A stretch of 64,000 nucleotides of DNA, taken from NCBI RefSeq assembly GCF_001888805.2, contig NZ_CP019113.1:4278001-4342000 (forward strand). Direction: 5' to 3'. The position numbers and the translations under genes were made by a program. Positions 63,208 to 64,000 of the stretch are shown here, piece after piece. Below the pieces are notes generated by a model. The model worked only from the letters and a program-made list of their open reading frames with translations. It was not told the DNA's origin and did no database searches. Position 1 is the first letter of the stretch. Each line of letters opens with the position of its first letter. The stretch comes from Enterobacter sp. SA187. GTDB lineage: Bacteria; Pseudomonadota; Gammaproteobacteria; Enterobacterales; Enterobacteriaceae.

Positions 63208-63425
63208 GTTACGCCTTTGTTTTTGTGTATCGTTTCGCAAACTGTTGGTTATAACTCATTATAAGTCTACGGACTTTAAACCACGTACTTTGACCAGCAA
63301 TAAAGGCATTATTAACCGCCTGAAGAGTAACGCAACGCGCCCCCGATTTCATCTCTTAATCTGTTGCTAACGCTCTGCTTCGCAAATTAATTTCACTTTT
63401 TTTATCTGCGCTGACTGATATAACC

Positions 63426-63443
63426 TGTTTAGTACCTATAACA
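63426..63443. promoter_or_regulatory. Second, weaker NadR-like box
   Basis: TGTTTA-GTACCT-ATAACA keeps the left arm of the NadR consensus TGTTTA-N6-TAAACA and matches 4 of 6 bases of the right arm. It is 74 bp upstream of the perfect box. Confidence 0.4.
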
Positions 63444-63499
63444 CAGCCTTAAAAAACAGGTGCTCTGATGGGATTGGCAGTGCTATGCTGCGACAACCT

Positions 63500-63517
63500 T
63501 GTTTAGTAAATTAAACA
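63500..63517. promoter_or_regulatory. NadR operator of nadB
   Basis: TGTTTA-GTAAAT-TAAACA is a perfect NadR box, 5-22 bp before the nadB ATG, so NAD-loaded NadR would repress nadB. Confidence 0.85.
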
Positions 63518-63521
63518 CGAA

Positions 63522-64000
63522 ATGAACACAACACCTGAACACGCCTGTGATGTGCTGATTATTGGCAGCGGTGCTGCTGGTCTGTCGCTGGCTCTGCGTC
63601 TGGCTGAACGCCATAACGTGCTGGTACTGAGTAAAGGCCCGGTCAGCGAAGGTTCCACTTTTTATGCCCAGGGCGGCATTGCCGCTGTGTTTGATGAAAC
63701 CGACAGTATCGCGGCGCATGTGGAAGATACGCTGATCGCCGGTGCCGGTATTGTCGATCCCCATGCGGCGGAATTTGTCGCCAGCAATGCCCGTCATTGC
63801 GTGCAGTGGCTTATCGATCAGGGCGTGCTATTCGATACCCACACTCAACCCAACGGCGTTGAGGGTTATCACCTGACGCGGGAAGGCGGGCACAGTCATC
63901 GCCGTATTTTGCACAGCGCCGATGCCACTGGCAAAGCTGTGGAAACCACGCTGGTCAGCCAGGCGCTGAGCCATCCGAATATTCGGGTGCTAGAGCGCGC
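63522..64000 (+). CDS. nadB: L-aspartate oxidase (5' part)
   Basis: The first 159 codons are visible. FAD-binding DVLIIGSGAAGLSLALRLAE and the flavoprotein motif GSTFYAQGGIAAVF identify NadB, as does REGGHSHRRILHSADATG. It oxidises aspartate to iminoaspartate, the first step of NAD synthesis with NadA. It is divergent from rpoE as in E. coli. The 3' part lies beyond the window. Confidence 0.98.
   Translation, partial: MNTTPEHACDVLIIGSGAAGLSLALRLAERHNVLVLSKGPVSEGSTFYAQGGIAAVFDETDSIAAHVEDTLIAGAGIVDPHAAEFVASNARHCVQWLIDQGVLFDTHTQPNGVEGYHLTREGGHSHRRILHSADATGKAVETTLVSQALSHPNIRVLER

Overview
The window is a stretch of chromosome from an Enterobacteriaceae member close to Citrobacter, Salmonella or Enterobacter. 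Most proteins match their E. coli counterparts almost residue for residue, in E. coli order (pbpC-yfhM-sseA-sseB-pepB-isc-trmJ-suhB ... csiE-hcaT ... glyA-hmp-glnB-glrR-qseG-glrK-glmY-purL-mltF-tadA-pgpC ... yfhL-acpS-pdxJ-recO-era-rnc-lepB-lepA-rseCBA-rpoE-nadB). REP-type palindromes and one full-length ERIC element sit between genes. I see no phage, insertion sequence, CRISPR array, tRNA or rRNA, and no clear pseudogene. Species assignment is inference from gene content.

Layout. 1-2121: start of a Tat-exported DmsA-like molybdoenzyme with an FNR-like box upstream. 2284-9559: pbpC and yfhM, coupled genes for peptidoglycan repair and an alpha-2-macroglobulin-like lipoprotein. 9843-14616: an alpha-glucoside PTS permease, a GH4 6-phospho-alpha-glucosidase and an RpiR regulator, with the core gene sseA lying between the enzymes and the regulator. 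14772-22491: sseB, pepB and the complete iscRSUA-hscBA-fdx-iscX iron-sulfur operon, with two tandem IscR operators. 22685-24340: divergent trmJ and suhB. 24489-26098: a NicO-type metal permease with a DUF1007 periplasmic partner. 26225-28625: csiE and an orphan hcaT.

29045-35808 is the most accessory-looking block: a six-gene operon with a periplasmic sugar-binding protein, RbsA-like ATPase, two RbsC-like permeases, an FGGY kinase of the D-ribulokinase type and a SIS-domain sugar-phosphate isomerase. It occupies the place where E. coli K-12 carries hca and yph genes. I infer import of a pentose or pentulose and its conversion towards ribulose 5-phosphate; the substrate is not shown by the sequence.

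36038-43303: glyA and hmp (divergent, with PurR and NsrR boxes), glnB, and the GlrK-QseG-GlrR signalling operon next to the sRNA gene glmY that GlrR activates. The glmY upstream region has a sigma54 promoter, an IHF-like site and three GlrR-type boxes. 43304-49523: purL (PurR box), mltF, tadA. 49584-53458: pgpC and a murQP/murR module for MurNAc recycling with a palindromic operator. 53515-60226: yfhL and the acpS-to-lepA group, including an RNase III-type hairpin in the rnc leader. 60408-63098: rpoE-rseABC under a sigma-E promoter. 63522-64000: start of nadB with NadR boxes.

Common themes are envelope maintenance (pbpC, yfhM, mltF, murQP, lepB, rseABC-rpoE, glmY), Fe-S and redox biology (isc, yfhL, hmp, dms) and peripheral sugar uptake.
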